Of a DNA stretch of 64,000 bases, positions 33,861 through 45,849 are shown in pieces (positions within the stretch are counted from its first letter, which is position 1; each line of letters starts with the position of its first letter). The notes below the pieces were generated by a model. That model was given only the letters and a program-made list of their open reading frames with translations, was not told the origin of the DNA and ran no database searches. This DNA is from Cryptomeria japonica (lineage: Eukaryota; Streptophyta; Pinopsida; Cupressales; Cupressaceae): the NCBI RefSeq assembly GCF_030272615.1, contig NC_081413.1:724235149-724299148 (forward strand), read 5' to 3'. Made by a program: the position numbers and the translations under genes.

Positions 33861-35360
33861 GGGACCGACGACATCTGACAACACTCAACAGGTACCATCG
33901 TTCATTGGATGAGCAAAGATCAACGGCTTAGGGTGGATTTCGGCCCAAATGTGGGAAGTGAACACATTTGTGAGAACTTCGCCCGGAATTTAACATTTTA
34001 AATTTAATTAAATATAATTAAGTCTATAAAGCTCTTTTTTGGGCGGAATTTTAAAATGATTAAATAGACTTAAAAAACAGACCCAAAAAGTGACACGAGT
34101 ATGGTGACGTGCCAGAAAAATGGCAGAAGTCATGGGACCCACGACATCTGACAACAGGTACGATCGTCCGTTGGATGAGCAAAGATCAACGGCTTAGGGT
34201 GGATTTTGGCCAAATGTGGGAAGTGAACACATTTGTGAGAACTTCACCCGAAATTTAACATTTTAAATTTAATTAAATATAATTAAGTCTATAAAGCTCT
34301 TTTTCAGGCAGAATTTTAAAATGATTAAATAGACTTAAAAAACAGACCCGAAAAGTGACACGAGTATGGTGACGTACCAGAAAAATGGCAAAAGTCATGG
34401 GACCCACGACATCTGACAACAGGTACCATCGTCTGTTGGATGAGCAAAGATCAACGGCTTAGGGTGGATTTCGGCCCAAATGTGGGAAGTGAACAAATTT
34501 GTGAGAACTTTGCCTGGAATTTAACATTTTAAATTTAATTAAATATAATTAAGTCTATAAAGCTCTTTTTCAGGCGGAATTTTTAAATGATTAAATAGAC
34601 TTAAAAAACAGACCTGAAAAGTGACGAGTATGGTGACGTGCCAAAAAATGGCAAAAGTTATGGGACCCACAACATCTAACAACAAGTACCATCGTCTGTT
34701 GGATGAGCAAAGATCAATGGCTTAGGGTGGATTTCGGCCCAAATGTGGGAAGTGAACACATTCGTGAGAACTTCACCCAAAATTTAACATTTTAAATTTA
34801 ATTAAATATAGTTAAGTCTATAAAGTTCTTTTTCGGGGAGAATTTTAAAATGATTAAATAGACTTAAAAAACAGACCCGAAAAGTGACACGAGTATGGTG
34901 ACGTGCCAGAAAAATGGCAGAAGTCATGGGACCCACGACATCTGACAATAGGTACAATCGTCCGTTGGATGAGCAAAGATCAACAGCTTAGGGTGGATTT
35001 CGGCCCGAATATGGGAAGTGAACACATTTGTGAGAACTTCGCCCGGAATTAAACATTTTAAATTTAATTAAATATAATTAAGTCTATAAAGCTCTTTTTT
35101 CGGGCGGAAGTTTAAAATGATTAAATAGACTTAAAAAACAGAACCAAAAAGTGACACAAGTATGGTGACGTGCTAGAAAAATGGCAGAAGTCATAAGACC
35201 CACGGGCCACGACATTTGACAACAGGTACCATCGTCTGTTGGATGAGCAAAGATCAATGGCTTAGGGTGGATTTCGGCCTGAATGTGGGAAGTGAACACA
35301 TTTGTGAGAACTTCGCCCAGAATTGAAACATTTTAAATTTAATTAAATATAATTAAGTCT
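33861..35360. repeat. Tandem array, unit about 266 bp, about 5.6 copies
   Basis: Units start near GGGACC(C/G)ACGACATCTGAC at 33861, 34134, 34399, 34662, 34928 and 35195. Each contains GGATGAGCAAAGATCAACGG, a TTCGGCC-GAATGTGGGAAGTG stretch, a long AT-rich part and GTGACACGAGTATGGTGACG. Divergent partial units follow at about 35463-35590. The array ends about 620 bp before the G-patch gene, so it could act on that gene's promoter. The copies look roughly 90-95% alike. Confidence 0.93.
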
Positions 35361-35978
35361 AATGTCCTCAGAATTTATACTGAAGTAATGAATATTTTGT
35401 CCTTCGGCATGAAATAGTTATTAATAATAATTAATAAAATTACAACATGATTGTAGATATTTTGCCATCGTTCATTGGATGAGTTAAGATCAACGGCTTA
35501 GGGTGGATTTTAGCCTGAATGTGGGAAGGGAACATATTTGTGAGAACTTCACCCGGAATTGAACGTTTTACATTTAATGTCCTTAGAATTTATATTGAAT
35601 TGATGAATTTTTTTTCCTTCGGCATGGAATAATTAATAATAATTAATAAAATTACAACATGATTCTAGATATTTTGCCCTTTAGGTATTACTTTTGTACT
35701 TTTCAGAGTTTTCAAAATAAGAGACTCGTAAATCATAATCATATTTCATTCATGGGCAAACCTGTAAATCGAGGGAGATTCAGAAACAACTACTAGATTG
35801 AGGAATGCAAGTTACAACAGAGACTGTCTGCACCAATCTAGTGAAATATAAATTCTGGGTAAAATCTACAACACCTACATCCCGCCTTTTTTATTTTTTT
35901 AATCTCATGGTCCAATTTGAGGGTTAGCATTTTCAGGTTTTTATCTAGCATTATTTTGAATTATTAACAATAACAACA
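35361..35978. other. Leader region before the G-patch gene
   Basis: Contains decayed array units (35463-35590) and two copies of a motif containing TTATACTGAA, CCTTCGGCATG and AATTACAACATGATT (about 35375-35455 and 35590-35670). No core promoter can be assigned with confidence. Confidence 0.5.
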
Positions 35979-38900
35979 ATGGGGAAAACAGGAAGCAGTA
36001 GTTCAATAGGAAGCCAAGTGAAAAACAAAATTTACCTAACCGAACTGGTTAAAACACCAGGTTTCACTGATGAATACCATGATATGTATGACCCTACTAT
36101 CCATGGTGAAAAGCATATCATAGATATTAGATATGCATTGTCTAGTAAGGCAGCAGATGCATGCAAGGTAAAATTTACTGTTTTCAACCCAATGTTACAA
36201 CAAAGAACATATAAAATCGCATCGTGGGATGCTAAATTGGGAAGAATGGTGTTACCTGAAGTATTCCCTTACCCTGATGTTGTCATGGTTTGCGCCAAAA
36301 ATTATGATGAAGATAAAAAAGCAATTGCCAATAAAAATACAAAAGAGAAAATTCTATCCATAAACAAGGGAGAATTTTCTCATTTGTTGAACCTAGGATT
36401 TGAAGCCCAAAACTCAAACGTCCAAATTGACCTTGGAAACTTGGCAGAGAATTATGAGAGTCTCGATCCAAGTCGCAGAGATTCATTTATCAAAGCTCTA
36501 ATAAAGAGTGGTACTGGTATTGTGTTGGATCGGAATCATAAGCCTCCTTATGATTCTAACATTTTTGTTCCATGGGTTGGGGATACTATTTCCTTGCTGT
36601 CATTTTGCCTGGGATTGGAAAATAATAGGGAAGTGGGTGCAAGCCTTCTTGAAATGATTTATAATATCCATTGTGTAGGTCAGCCAGTAAGATATAATTT
36701 TATTGAGCACATTGTTCAATCCATGCAAAAACAATTACTAATGATCAAAAAAGGTTCATGTAAGACATTTAGGTTCTCATCCTACTTGTGCTATCTCCTT
36801 CTATCTAAGTATCATGCAATATTCGAGACCAACAAGCTTCAAATTGTGAACTATAAGATTGATGAGAAGATTGGGAAGAGAATAGAGTGTCCAATATATG
36901 AATGGACACCAAAGATAAGGATGCATGATAACAGAAAGAACTACAACCATTTTGTAGACTTCTTTTTGGCACCAATGTATAATGAAATTACAAGCACTCC
37001 AATGCCCAGGTTGCCTATGTCTTGTAGAGATTGCATTCAACTCGGAAGTCAAATAGAATTGGCTGATTGGTTCTTCATGAAAGAATTCATTGTGTTAAGG
37101 TTTTATGGATCGGCAATAAAACCATACAGACTTCAAATACATGTGACAGAGAGGGTATTTGCATTGGAGTATGTACAGAAATTGGAGAGCACAGATAGGC
37201 ACTTCCATGGTCAGAAAAAGAAGAGCATATTTCCTTCCTTGCCTTTCTCATGCAGAGGGTTCACATTTGAGAGAAAAGCATTCAATGTGGCACATGATTT
37301 TTTGACAGTTTTTAACTTTGGTGATGAGGGTCTCTAGTAGTATGATCCAATCGGTGTAGTTAAAGCAAGGCTTAAAAAAGATGGGAACTCTTCAGCGTTA
37401 TGTCAACATGAAAGTAAACCATTGCTAGAAAAGCTTAGAAACATGGACTCTTGGGATGAGGTTAAAAAAGAGATGGAGAAAATTGCAGCTGACAATAACA
37501 TTTCAATAGAAGAAATTTCATCACAAATTATGGCATTGCACACACAGAGGACAACAGAGGAGGGCCAAGGCATCCAAAATAGGAGGTCCTACAATTTCTA
37601 CCTAAAATCTGCTAATCCATCTAAGAAATCTATTCCCAAATCAATTCTGCAAGAATGTAAAGAGATTTTTTGGACTCAAACCAAAATAAATGATTTTTGG
37701 ACTATGAGGAAGAATCTCGGTGAACCAAAGACCAATGCAGAATTTGAGACCATCGATGAGGATGGAGAGTTTAGCAAATTGTGGAATATGGAGCATCCAA
37801 CAACAACACATGACAGGAGTGAAGATGATGATGAGTATGAGGTTGAGCCCACTCCAACAACTACTATAGTCCCTAAAATATTAGGTGCAGTCCATGAGTC
37901 CATGAAAGAAAAATATAGCAAAGGGGCAAGCATTGTGGAAAAAATGGGTTTTGAAAGTGGTGGTCTAGGTGCCAGAGGAGGGGGCATTTGGTATCCACTT
38001 CAGGTACAACTTCCATCTGGGTCAAAATCAAAAGCTCATGTTAAACCAATCATTGGACTTGATTTTTCAAATTCATCATGGATAGGTACTACTCATTACC
38101 CTCATGGTCCACCTATATTCGTTTCAGGTTCAAATCCACAACCACCACCACATCATGGTATTCCCATTGGTGGTGACTCAAGTGCCACTACCGCAAGTGG
38201 GGAATATGGTGATAGTATTCCCATTATTGTTCAGTCAAGTGATGTTGTGATTGGTGGGGTTGGCATGGGTACTAGTAGTACTACTAATACTAGTTGTCTA
38301 GTTGTTGGACAAGGGCTACAAAAAAATATCTCTCGCGAGAGGCTACTAGCGGTAGATACTAATACTATTCAGAATCCTATATCAAGTGCCACTGACACTA
38401 CAAAACAATCATTTGCAGCTTCAGATCACACACCTAAAAAGATTATGAAAACTACACATGAAAGTGTCAATAGGAGTGGGACAGTATCAGGAATTGTTGT
38501 TGGTAATCCTAGTCAAGCATTAGTTCAAACCACAGGAATAAGTGGAACTAGAGCCTCTGGTATTCATATGTCACCTTTGAAACATTGAATTGTTTCAACA
38601 AGCCCAAATTTTCAATATCGTGATTACTATGAAAAATATGAACACACAACAAAAGCAAATAAAGAAAAAAAGAAAACATTTCATAGGGTTTCCCTAACTG
38701 AAGTTTTAAACGAAGAGCCTGCAAGGAACAGGGTATTTCCAACATATGACCCACCAAAAGATATGATGGAGTTCACGGTTGTTATACCCCCGACCCCAAC
38801 TAAAGATAAAAATCCACCACACAGTTAGATAGATCCCTTTGAATTTCAAGTTAGCGCCCTCCAAATGGATTTTTCCAAAGTACATAATGTGGACAAAATT

Positions 38901-40068
38901 AGTGTGTCAAAAAGGACTAACGAAGTGGTCTACACTTCACTACTAAAGGTGGAGAGAGAAAAAAATAAATTGGAGAAACAAATAGAAAAGTTACAGGGAG
39001 ACCAGGCAAATGAAAAAATCAAGGAGGAAAGCAATAGATAGCAAGTGCAATGATTTACAGAAAAGGATAAAAAATTCGAGCTCTACAGTAGAAATTGCAT
39101 AGCAGGAGAAGATGGATGCAGAATTGAAGGACCTGACAGAAAAATTGGCTAAAAGCAGCAAAAACATTGATGAGGAAAAAGCTAGTTTTCAAAAATTATA
39201 CAAAAGTTATGAGTCTGCTGCTACCAAAATGAGAAAATTACAAGACCTATTGGATCATGGGAAGGAAAAAGAAAAACACTTGCAAGAGGAAGTAGAGGAA
39301 GAAATAAAAAAATGTGCACAAATGAAAGAAGACCTGCACAATGCAAATGATAAAATAAAAACTTTGGAGGGTAGATTGAAAGATAATATGAAAAATACAA
39401 CAAAGTATATACAAGAAAACATTTGGCGACAAATAATGCAGAGGAGTGACAAGTTGTGGGAACGGTTTGAATTGAATGAAAGTATGAAAGTAATTTATAT
39501 GAAAATCAAATGGCACTTTGAGAAGAGCACACATGTTTATTCAAAAGAGGATATGGCAAAAACAATTCTACAAGTAGTCTACAGTTCCAGTGACAGCTAC
39601 TTGGCATCCAAGGGAATTAAGAGCCACATTGATGCCATAGTTAAGACATCATCTATCATTAAAAAATGTCAGAAACTAAGGGAAACATCAGAAGTTATGG
39701 AAAATTGTGGAAAAAAGATATTGAAGCTACAAGAAAAGAAAAATAATTTGATTAAACTTGGTTTGCCTAAGACCGTTGACCCATCAAATAAATTCATTGG
39801 AAAAGATGCTTACAAAAAAAGCATGGAGATAAAAATGAAGTCTGATTTAGACTTGCTTCTTAAGGACACAACTCCCCAAAACTTTTTGGAATTCATCCAA
39901 CCATTTACAACTCTAAATTTGGTATTCGATGAAACAGTGATGTCAAGTCAATCTTCTAAATATGGAATGTTGACGAAGTTACAGTTGACTTTCCATAGTT
40001 TACAGAATATTGACCTTCCATCAGATGAAGAGTGGAGCACCCTACAAAAACTGGCACAAAAATCTTAA
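35979..40068 (+). pseudogene. Large unknown gene with G-patch-like motif and coiled coil
   Basis: One frame runs from ATG 35979 to about 39010, interrupted by TAGTAG (37335-37340), TGA (38586-38588), TAG (about 38826) and stops near 39040. It shifts by one base class and continues to TAA at 40068. The original product was about 1,360 residues. The N-terminal 450 residues look globular, with no known motif, and include TFRFSSYLCYLLLSKY. The middle part has a G-patch-like stretch, SIVEKMGFESGGLGARGGG (about 37930-37990), after an acidic run. Next come Thr/Ser-rich DNA-unlike repeats, then a long Lys/Glu coiled coil (38930-39400) and a helical C-terminus. A G-patch suggests RNA-helicase or nucleic-acid contact. 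Function is unknown. Confidence 0.7.
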
Positions 40069-40479
40069 GAATCATAGTATGTATTGCACAATTTTCTTCG
40101 TTTACTCTTAATTTCAAGGTTTTATGTTTTTTCTGTTTGGAATTTGGCATCACTTGAAATAACTCTGTTTTGTGAATAGGAAAAAACCAACACTTGCACA
40201 ACTATGATGCACAATGCAAAACTTCAGCCAGTAAATTTGTACTCTCAAATTCTCCCTTGCTTTAACATTTATGCATTTCTCTATTTTTGATTACTAAGTT
40301 TTAGGCACTGCTATTATCTATATTTAATTTGTCATGGCGTGAATTAATATTTAATTTTGAACTCTATTTTTTGAACAGGAGACATCAGACATGTAGCAGA
40401 TATTAAATTGCTAATACAGCCTGTGATGGCCATATAAATCTATGTTGAGTTTGTGATTTTGATGTTGAGTCTTCACATG

Positions 40480-40730
40480 TTGCAAACTTGCAATTCGACG
40501 TGAAGTTGTTGTTGCTCCCTTGTTTCTATAAAAGGGAATTCAGGGTCATTTGCAAAGGGTTCTGAAACTTTGTATTCACTTTTGCATGGACATTGGAGAA
40601 TCACAGAGGAGCTGTTGTTGCTCTCTTGTTTCTATAAAAGGGAATTCAAGGTCATTTGCAAAGGGTTATGAAACTTTGTATTCACTTTTGCAATTTGCAT
40701 GGAGAATCACACAGATTGGTGTATTACTAT
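40480..40730. repeat. Imperfect tandem duplication downstream of the G-patch gene
   Basis: A unit of about 115 bp, including CTTGTTTCTATAAAAGGGAA and GTCATTTGCAAAGGGTT, occurs twice (about 40503-40590 and 40618-40700). It lies between the convergent 3' ends of the two large genes. Confidence 0.85.
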
Positions 40731-41255
40731 TGAATTAATTGTATCATATGGCTAAATTTTGAAAGAATTAATGAAAATCTAAGTTCTCGACATGTGTATT
40801 ACTATTGAATGAATTGTATCATATGGTTATGAAATGTATCACACAGATTTGAGACTCAAACATGTCTAAATAAACAATAAACATCTCTGTATCAATAAAC
40901 ACATTATGGTCTTTTTTTTATGCTATTTTAAATCTAGAAAATTGGAAATAGAAAGTTGAAAAATACAATTACAAATCAATATTAAATTCTAACTGCAAAA
41001 AGTAATATGCTTTTGTAATATGAATGATGAGATAGAGTAATAAGATTAATAAATACCAATCTCTTACAGTTGCCATTCATCCTCATCAAATTTAGAGCTT
41101 TCTTGATTCTTGTCTGTGGTTTCTTCACTCTGAGTTTGGATACCTTCGTTGAACTGCATCTCAATGCTAGCAGTAGGTCCAGTACATGAGTTAATAGTCC
41201 CACTGGCACTTTGGTTTGAAGTGTTGCCCAAACCTCTTCTTTCACATTTGGACCT

Positions 41256-42398
41256 TCAGATTTGCAGTGCCCTATCGTAAGGAAAAGTGTGGACATCATA
41301 CCTAGATGTATAGAGCCTTAAGCAATTTTCCAATTTTTTGTCTAGTTTTTTTCTTACCTTTGATTTTAGGAACCCCAAAGCACTGAAAACTCTCTCATCT
41401 TCCACCGAACCCAATATCATGGTAAGACATAAATCAACAAGCTTCACATATTTTGGCATTGAATCACGCAACGCTGAGTTCTCAGCTATAGTTTTCCAAA
41501 GCCTTGTTACTGATCCCTCTTCATAGGGGTTCTCCATTTTGCCATATTGTTCTCTCATGGTGTATACAAAATGAGATGATTTCTCTCGAAGAAAATTTTC
41601 ATCTAATATTCCATTTATAGTTACTCTATTCAATTCTCTGGATGTGCAAAATTGTTTTATCAAAATCAGTAGCTTACTTCAAAAATCAGATGCAATGTTG
41701 AGGCTCCAATAATGAGGAAACACAATAGACATGACTTCGAGAACGTTGTCAGGAGGGAATCTTCTTCTAATTTGTGAGGAAAGATCACACGCAATTTTCT
41801 TCACAAAAATAGTTATAGTTTGAACAATCTTGTTGAAATCTTCCCTTGTAACTCTTGCTAGTTGCTTCTTGGGGCGCTTTCCTTATTCCTCGGGTTCAAT
41901 CATGGCATAGAAGTGCATTGGTATCTTAACTCCCCATACATTGGCACATACCTCCCCGTCTGCACTGATTTGTAAAAAGTTATCAAGGTTGTTCAAATCT
42001 GTGAGTATCCACCATTTAACAAATTTTTCATCAGATAGTGTTGGTTGATTTCGATAGAGATTGTCGAGGGTCATGCATGTCATCTTACGTAGCATAGCAT
42101 ATTTTGCAATATACAAAGCTCTTTTTTGGGTAGCCTTCATAATAATCCTCATTTACTCTATCATGAGCAAAAGAGCTGCTAAAGTTAAGAGTGTCTCTAA
42201 ATTACTTAACCTCTGAAGAAGGTCAGGAAATTTTGGTTGATCTGATTCGTCACGAGTTGTGTGAAATAGTCTAATCAAGGATGGATATTTTGAAAACACT
42301 CGATGCGTTGGACCATCCAAAGAGATCCATCTAGTATCATTATCCTTGAGAAACTTGTTCCCATTAGTTATTCCATCAGAAAAGTGTTGAAATTCCAT
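41256..42398 (-). pseudogene. hAT transposase, catalytic and dimerisation part
   Basis: On the minus strand DNDTRWISLDGPTHRVF (about 42305-42345) matches the conserved TRWxS block of hAT enzymes. The end of the protein contains SVEDERVFSALGFLKSKVRKKL (about 41335-41405), the hAT C-terminal dimerisation motif. The intervening segments keep one frame except for stops at about 42150 and within 41663-41883. The enzyme would cut and join the element's ends. Catalytic acidic residues cannot be assigned by eye. The N-terminal part lies beyond a solo LTR. Confidence 0.85.
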
Positions 42399-42807
42399 AA
42401 ATCGCTTGGGACTTCAACAGAAGTGTGAGTAGAGCTCTCTAATTAAAATTTTAGTTTTTTTTAACCAAAGTGAACTTGCTCACAATTCCAAAAAAGCTAG
42501 ATTCATTCTATGAGCCATGTAGTGAATTGCAATAATGTACGATGCAAATGAAGTTTCAATCTTTGTACAAAGACCATTCCTGTGACCTTGTATTACTGAA
42601 GCTCCATCTGCTCCAACACAAACCAATTTTTTGGCTACCATCATGTCATCCATACCTCCATATTCAATTAAACTTCTCTTTACTAGTTGAAATAAATTTT
42701 TCGTATCGCACTCTCCTTCATTTTAGCAACAGATAGTAGATGAGGTTGGCAGGTATGATTATCTATAGTATAAACATGCATACATACCCATGAAGTATTT
42801 TCTACTG

Positions 42808-44481
42808 TGTGTGGGGAAAAAAGTGACACTAAGCAAACATGCCCTAATCTCACCTTCAATCACACATTTGTGGAATACGAAAGAGCCTAGAGGTATCACA
42901 CAATTGGCTACTTATTTTTGTGGAAGAGAGAGCCATGGGCTACCTATTAGGATTTCTATTCCTTTGTTGCAAATGATAGATAGAATGATGCAAGTTCAAT
43001 TCCTAACCCCAAAGTGCAAGTATGAACTACTAACAAGATTGCAGAATTGAACTTAAATAATGGAAAGCTGTAAACACAAGGACAAGACAAGAATGCAAAT
43101 GCGTACCCGGAGTTAAAATCTAACTGAAAATGTTCAGGACGGGGGCGCGGACGCCACTGTCCTGATTCTGCCCCTGAAACTGCTCCGGAAACTGCTGTTT
43201 TGCACTCTGGAAAAGCTGTCAAAAATGTTGAAAATGCTGTCTGTCAGGAGGACCAGGGCGCCCAGCGCCCCTGTCCCAGGGACCAGAGCGCCCAGCGCCC
43301 CTGTCCTGGCAGGACCAGGGCGCCCCACGCCCCTGTCCTGGTCTTTTGCTCTGGGATTTGGTGTGAAGTTCAGTCTCCGTCTGCTTCTTCCGGATCTGTA
43401 ACTTGCGGCGTCGTCCGAATTCCGAAACCTACACTTATATCTGAAAAGGTGTGGTGGGCGGCTATATAGGGTTTTGCCTTAGTCAAACCCCCGCTTCGGT
43501 GATTTCCACCTCCACGAATAGCCAAGTTGTATTGTAAAATGTATTGTGTGTGCAGACCTAGTGTGTGTGCAGGGTCCTTAAATGCAAGAAAGCAAACTAG
43601 AGCAACCTAGAAAGTAAACCCTAATTGCTCATAAATGATAATGTAAATGCTCTAAATCAAGATGCAAAGTGATCTAAAGCATGAATAAAGGATATGTTGA
43701 ATCTTATGCAAAGACATGAAAACAACATGAAATCATACCCAACCCTCAAGGGAGGAGTACAAGCCAATCTTCAGTCGGTAATCTCCTATTGTTCTTCAAT
43801 GTCTTCCAAGCCCTAAATGGATGAATGAAATTGATAAATGCTTGATAGAAGGATGTTGAATGTTGTTGAAGTCTTCAAAGATTTGCTCTTTTGCTGCATA
43901 GAAGGCCCTTGAAACCAAAATTCGGATCCTTTCAAATGAAGAAAGAGAGCTCTTATATATGAAACCCTAGGTCTTAATTCCAACTTTTGGCCGACCTAGA
44001 GATTGAATCTCCCGCCAATTTCTTGGGGTTAGGCTTTATTTTATGATTGGATCGCGCTCCTAAAATTTCGAGAAAAATGTCCGGGACCATGTTGCACTCC
44101 GAGCGCCATGGTCCCGACAACTTTTCACCAAATTTTCAGGGCCGTCAGATATGATGATTTTAGAGAGAATCCCGAAGTTACAGGTGATTTCGAGATGTTT
44201 TGACCCCCGAAACCAAGCCCCCAAGTTCAAAATAGGACCTAATTAGGGTTTTTGATTAAATGATGTATTGGAGGAATAAAATGAAAAGGGCACACTTTAA
44301 TGAAAAGGGCCCAACTTTATGATGTAGGAGATGATAAAATAGGACCTTAGACCTAATTAATTTAATTAATTAAGTGCTAAAGGGGAAATGCAATGCAAAA
44401 TGCAAAATGCGCCAAGGCGAGTGCTAAACTAGGTGTGAAATTGTACCACCCTAGCAAGTGCGTACAATTTACGACGCTACA
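42808..44481 (-). repeat. Solo LTR inserted in the hAT transposase gene
   Basis: On the minus strand it begins TGTAGCGTCG and ends CCCACACA. TACTG flanks both sides exactly (42803-42807 and 44482-44486). It is 1,674 bp and holds no coding region, primer site or polypurine tract, so it is a solo LTR left by recombination between the two ends of a full element. It includes a GC-rich triple repeat at 43249-43342. Confidence 0.92.
43249..43342. repeat. GC-rich tandem repeat inside the solo LTR
   Basis: Three units of about 31 bp, each containing GGACCAG(G/A)GCGCCC and GCCCCTGTCC. The local composition is far more GC-rich than the rest of the window. Confidence 0.93.
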
Positions 44482-44485
44482 TACT

Positions 44486-45480
44486 GTCGTAACTTCGTCT
44501 AAAGAAAATGCAATAAAATTTGACTCTCTTATTTTTTCCTTTACATCTTCTTTTTCAACCTTAGCAAGACAACTTGCCCATTCCCATCCACTGTTTACTG
44601 ACTAGTGTCTATTAGGATGGTTAGGAACTTAAAAAAAGTGTAATAAACCACTAATTGATGGGAAATCTGTCATAGCACGTCCTCTGCTCAAAATATAAAA
44701 AACAAGGCTTAACTGAACAACTTTTCCCAGTTGTTCTATTTGCATTGCTTTTCCAAAAGTAGCTTCAATAGAACCTTTAACTTCTGCAAGCTTCGTCTGT
44801 ATTTTCTCATGAAAATAACACTCTTTGGAATTCCTCACATGCTTACATTCCTCCTTTGTTTTCCATCTTATCACTGATTTTTCAACCCCGTCTATCATTT
44901 GTTTTTCATAAACTTTACCCATATGCTTTTCTATGGTGTCAAATTTTAGCTGCAACCTAATTTCCTTGTTATGTTTCCAAGTGCAAATCTTACACCTGCA
45001 TTCTATTGGAGGCTCGCCTTCAATTGGATTCTCCACTGGTAGAATGAATGGATACTTTGATGCCCAGTTAATTTGAAAATTCCTCACTGACATATCCCAC
45101 TCCCGATCCTTTTTTTATTGTGGTTCACCCTTTTTTGATCTGGCCTTTCTTTTCCCCTTCCGTGCATTATCATCAATGGAATTATCACCCAAGTCGATTA
45201 TATCATTCTGGCTAACTTGGGCATCTACCAGATAATCTTCTTCAAGATCATCCTGATCTGAGATATCGGGTTCACCGTCGTCTTCAACATGCGGTGTAGG
45301 TGGCGAATTTTGTACTTGTACTTGTGATGATGTACCTTCGTGATTTTCACCACAATATTTTCCAATACCAAAGTACAAAGACAATGTTCTTCTTTTTGTT
45401 GGCCTCTCATGGCCTTCCCCACATTCAAGTTTCCTACCCCTCTTCCTGTTTGACATCTCCAACGAAATAAAGGTTAGCAA
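44486..45480 (-). pseudogene. hAT transposase, N-terminal part with BED-like zinc finger
   Basis: The frame from 45480 has basic nuclear-localisation-like runs (RKRGRK, KGKRKARSKK) and an acidic linker. It continues past one stop (about 45112) into a segment with CRCKICTWKH and a later H within the IEKHMGK block. This is a C-x2-C ... H pattern of the BED or TTF-type DNA-binding finger usual at the start of hAT enzymes. It ends where the solo LTR is inserted. Confidence 0.75.
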
Positions 45481-45849
45481 AAAAAATCAATTTGTTGAAG
45501 AAGCAATAATAGACTATAATGTATAGTATATGTTTCATTGGCCCTACGACCTACAATCTAGATGTATGAGGTCTGAATGTCCCCCCTGAGTCTTGACTAC
45601 TTGGCACTGACGGGTCACCACTGAATAAAAATGAACTGAACAATGCAAACAAATAGAGATAAATTTAGAATAATATTATAACACTTCAAAAATATGATCG
45701 CTCACCTTTAGGGCACTAGCAGTCACCAATGCAATCAACAACAATGATTTTCCTTGGTCTGAAACTTTGCTATTGATTAGAATTCAGAGCCTAGAACCCA
45801 CTAGATTGTGTTGAGATAGATCTGATATTTGCATCTATTTATACCAATC
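45481..45849. other. Upstream region of the hAT transposase
   Basis: About 370 bp with no ORF. It is the probable 5' leader and promoter of the minus-strand transposase, between its first codon and the subterminal motif cluster. Confidence 0.45.

Noticed and set aside
33861-35360. The 266-bp array as a CRISPR array
   Set aside because: Units are adjacent, long and without unique spacers, and the setting is a eukaryotic transposon.
43134-43469. ORFs on both strands over the GC-rich repeat
   Set aside because: They read the tandem repeat of a solo LTR and have no protein family.
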